Below, piece by piece: positions 7,498-8,067 of a DNA stretch of 8,067 nucleotides; within the stretch, counting starts at the first letter, position 1; the number at the start of each line of letters is the position of its first letter. The translations under genes were made by a program, and so were the position numbers. The notes below the pieces were generated by a model. The model was not told the origin of the DNA and did no database searches. It saw nothing but the letters and a program-made list of their open reading frames with translations. Location: contig DAOVUE010000048.1 in NCBI GenBank assembly GCA_030632745.1, positions 1 through 8,067 on the forward strand. The letters run 5' to 3'. This stretch comes from Pseudomonadota bacterium (lineage in GTDB: Bacteria > Pseudomonadota > Gammaproteobacteria > GRL18).

Positions 7498-8067
7498 TTA
7501 TGCATGGGAATGAGCCGGGTGTTTTGTCTGCCCCTCTCTTTGAATAGACGGCAATACAGTTTCACCCAGGGCAATATGCTCACGATAGTGTTTCAGCTGG
7601 TGTTTCAGCCAGTTGATCCATTGCTCCAGGCCCTGATTTTTTCGTGCAGACAGTTGAAAAACAGGAGCTGGATTAGCCAGGTTGCGAATATTTTCCTCTG
7701 CTTTGCTGACACTGAAATCATCCAGGAAAGGAAGTAAGTCAGACTTAGTGATTAAATTTAAATTAGAAGCTCTGAACATGACAGGGTATTTGGCGGGTTT
7801 ATCATCGCCTTCTGTAACAGAGAGCAGAGTCACATTCAAATGATGTCCTAAATCAAAGCTGGCAGGACAGACCAGATTTCCTACATTTTCTATAAACACA
7901 ATGTCCAGTCCCTTTAAAGGTAATTCATGCAGTGCATCGTGCACCATATAGGCATCCAGATGGCAGGCACTTCCTGTAGTAATTTGAATGGCCGGTATAT
8001 TTTTATTTCTTATACGCTGAGCATCATTTTCAGTTTCTAAATCACCTTCTATCACTGCAATCGATAA
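7498..8067 (-). CDS. hypB: [NiFe]-hydrogenase nickel incorporation GTPase HypB, C-terminal part (N-terminus beyond the right edge)
   Basis: HypB is a SIMIBI-class GTPase that, with HypA, delivers nickel to the hydrogenase large subunit. The frame is open to the window edge. It reads LSIAVIEGD before GSACHLDA, so the P-loop (GxxGxGKT) and true start lie outside; the GTG at 8055 is internal. The metal-site motif GSACHLDA has its Cys codon at 7963-7965 and the adjacent His at 7960-7962. The motif ENVGNLVCPASFDLG has its Cys at 7867-7869. LSVTEGDDKPAKYP is typical of HypB. The base-recognition motif is TKSD in place of NKxD, and SARKNQGLEQW follows as the G5-like element. The protein continues about 30 residues past the GTPase fold in a tail ending HPAHSHA, which has three His in seven residues. 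It is transcribed ahead of hypD with a 13-base gap. The identity is secure despite truncation. Confidence 0.95.
   Translation of the reverse strand, partial: LSIAVIEGDLETENDAQRIRNKNIPAIQITTGSACHLDAYMVHDALHELPLKGLDIVFIENVGNLVCPASFDLGHHLNVTLLSVTEGDDKPAKYPVMFRASNLNLITKSDLLPFLDDFSVSKAEENIRNLANPAPVFQLSARKNQGLEQWINWLKHQLKHYREHIALGETVLPSIQREGQTKHPAHSHA

Overview
The window looks like a conserved chromosomal stretch from a moderately AT-rich gammaproteobacterium. The main reasons are a SelD that reads closely like the enterobacterial enzyme, a tripartite-type RND efflux pair with a lipoprotein adaptor, and a [NiFe]-hydrogenase maturation locus. Hydrogenase maturation together with selenophosphate synthesis would fit a metabolically versatile, perhaps chemolithotrophic, lineage. 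That placement is inference. I found no tRNA, rRNA, CRISPR, insertion sequence or integrase, and the codon usage looks uniform, so nothing marks the region as a mobile island.

Layout. (1) Positions 1-836, minus strand: a partial gene for an unrecognised protein that runs off the left edge. (2) Positions 837-1028: an AT-rich divergent intergenic region with a plausible sigma70 promoter for selD. (3) Positions 1029-2063, plus: selD, Cys form. (4) Positions 2129-3238 and 3238-6303, plus: an RND periplasmic adaptor and its inner-membrane permease, overlapping by one base. A six-codon mini-ORF with a good Shine-Dalgarno precedes the adaptor and overlaps its start codon. (5) Positions 6304-6347: a short convergent gap with no convincing terminator. 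(6) Positions 6348-7484 and 7498-8067, minus: hypD and the C-terminal part of hypB, which is cut by the right edge.

Function. SelD makes selenophosphate for selenocysteine and/or selenouridine synthesis. The adaptor and permease would form an efflux pump with an outer-membrane channel encoded elsewhere. HypB (a GTPase that helps nickel insertion) and HypD (the Fe-S scaffold on which the Fe(CN)2CO unit is built) mature [NiFe] hydrogenases. selD and the pump genes may be cotranscribed, with a 65-base gap and no terminator seen, but no functional link between them is evident. The hyp genes form a separate, converging unit. I see no clearly new biological system. The points most worth a second look are the unrecognised partial gene, the coupled mini-ORF, the unusual hypB-hypD order without hypC, and the Arg in place of the AcrB-type Lys in the permease proton-relay region.
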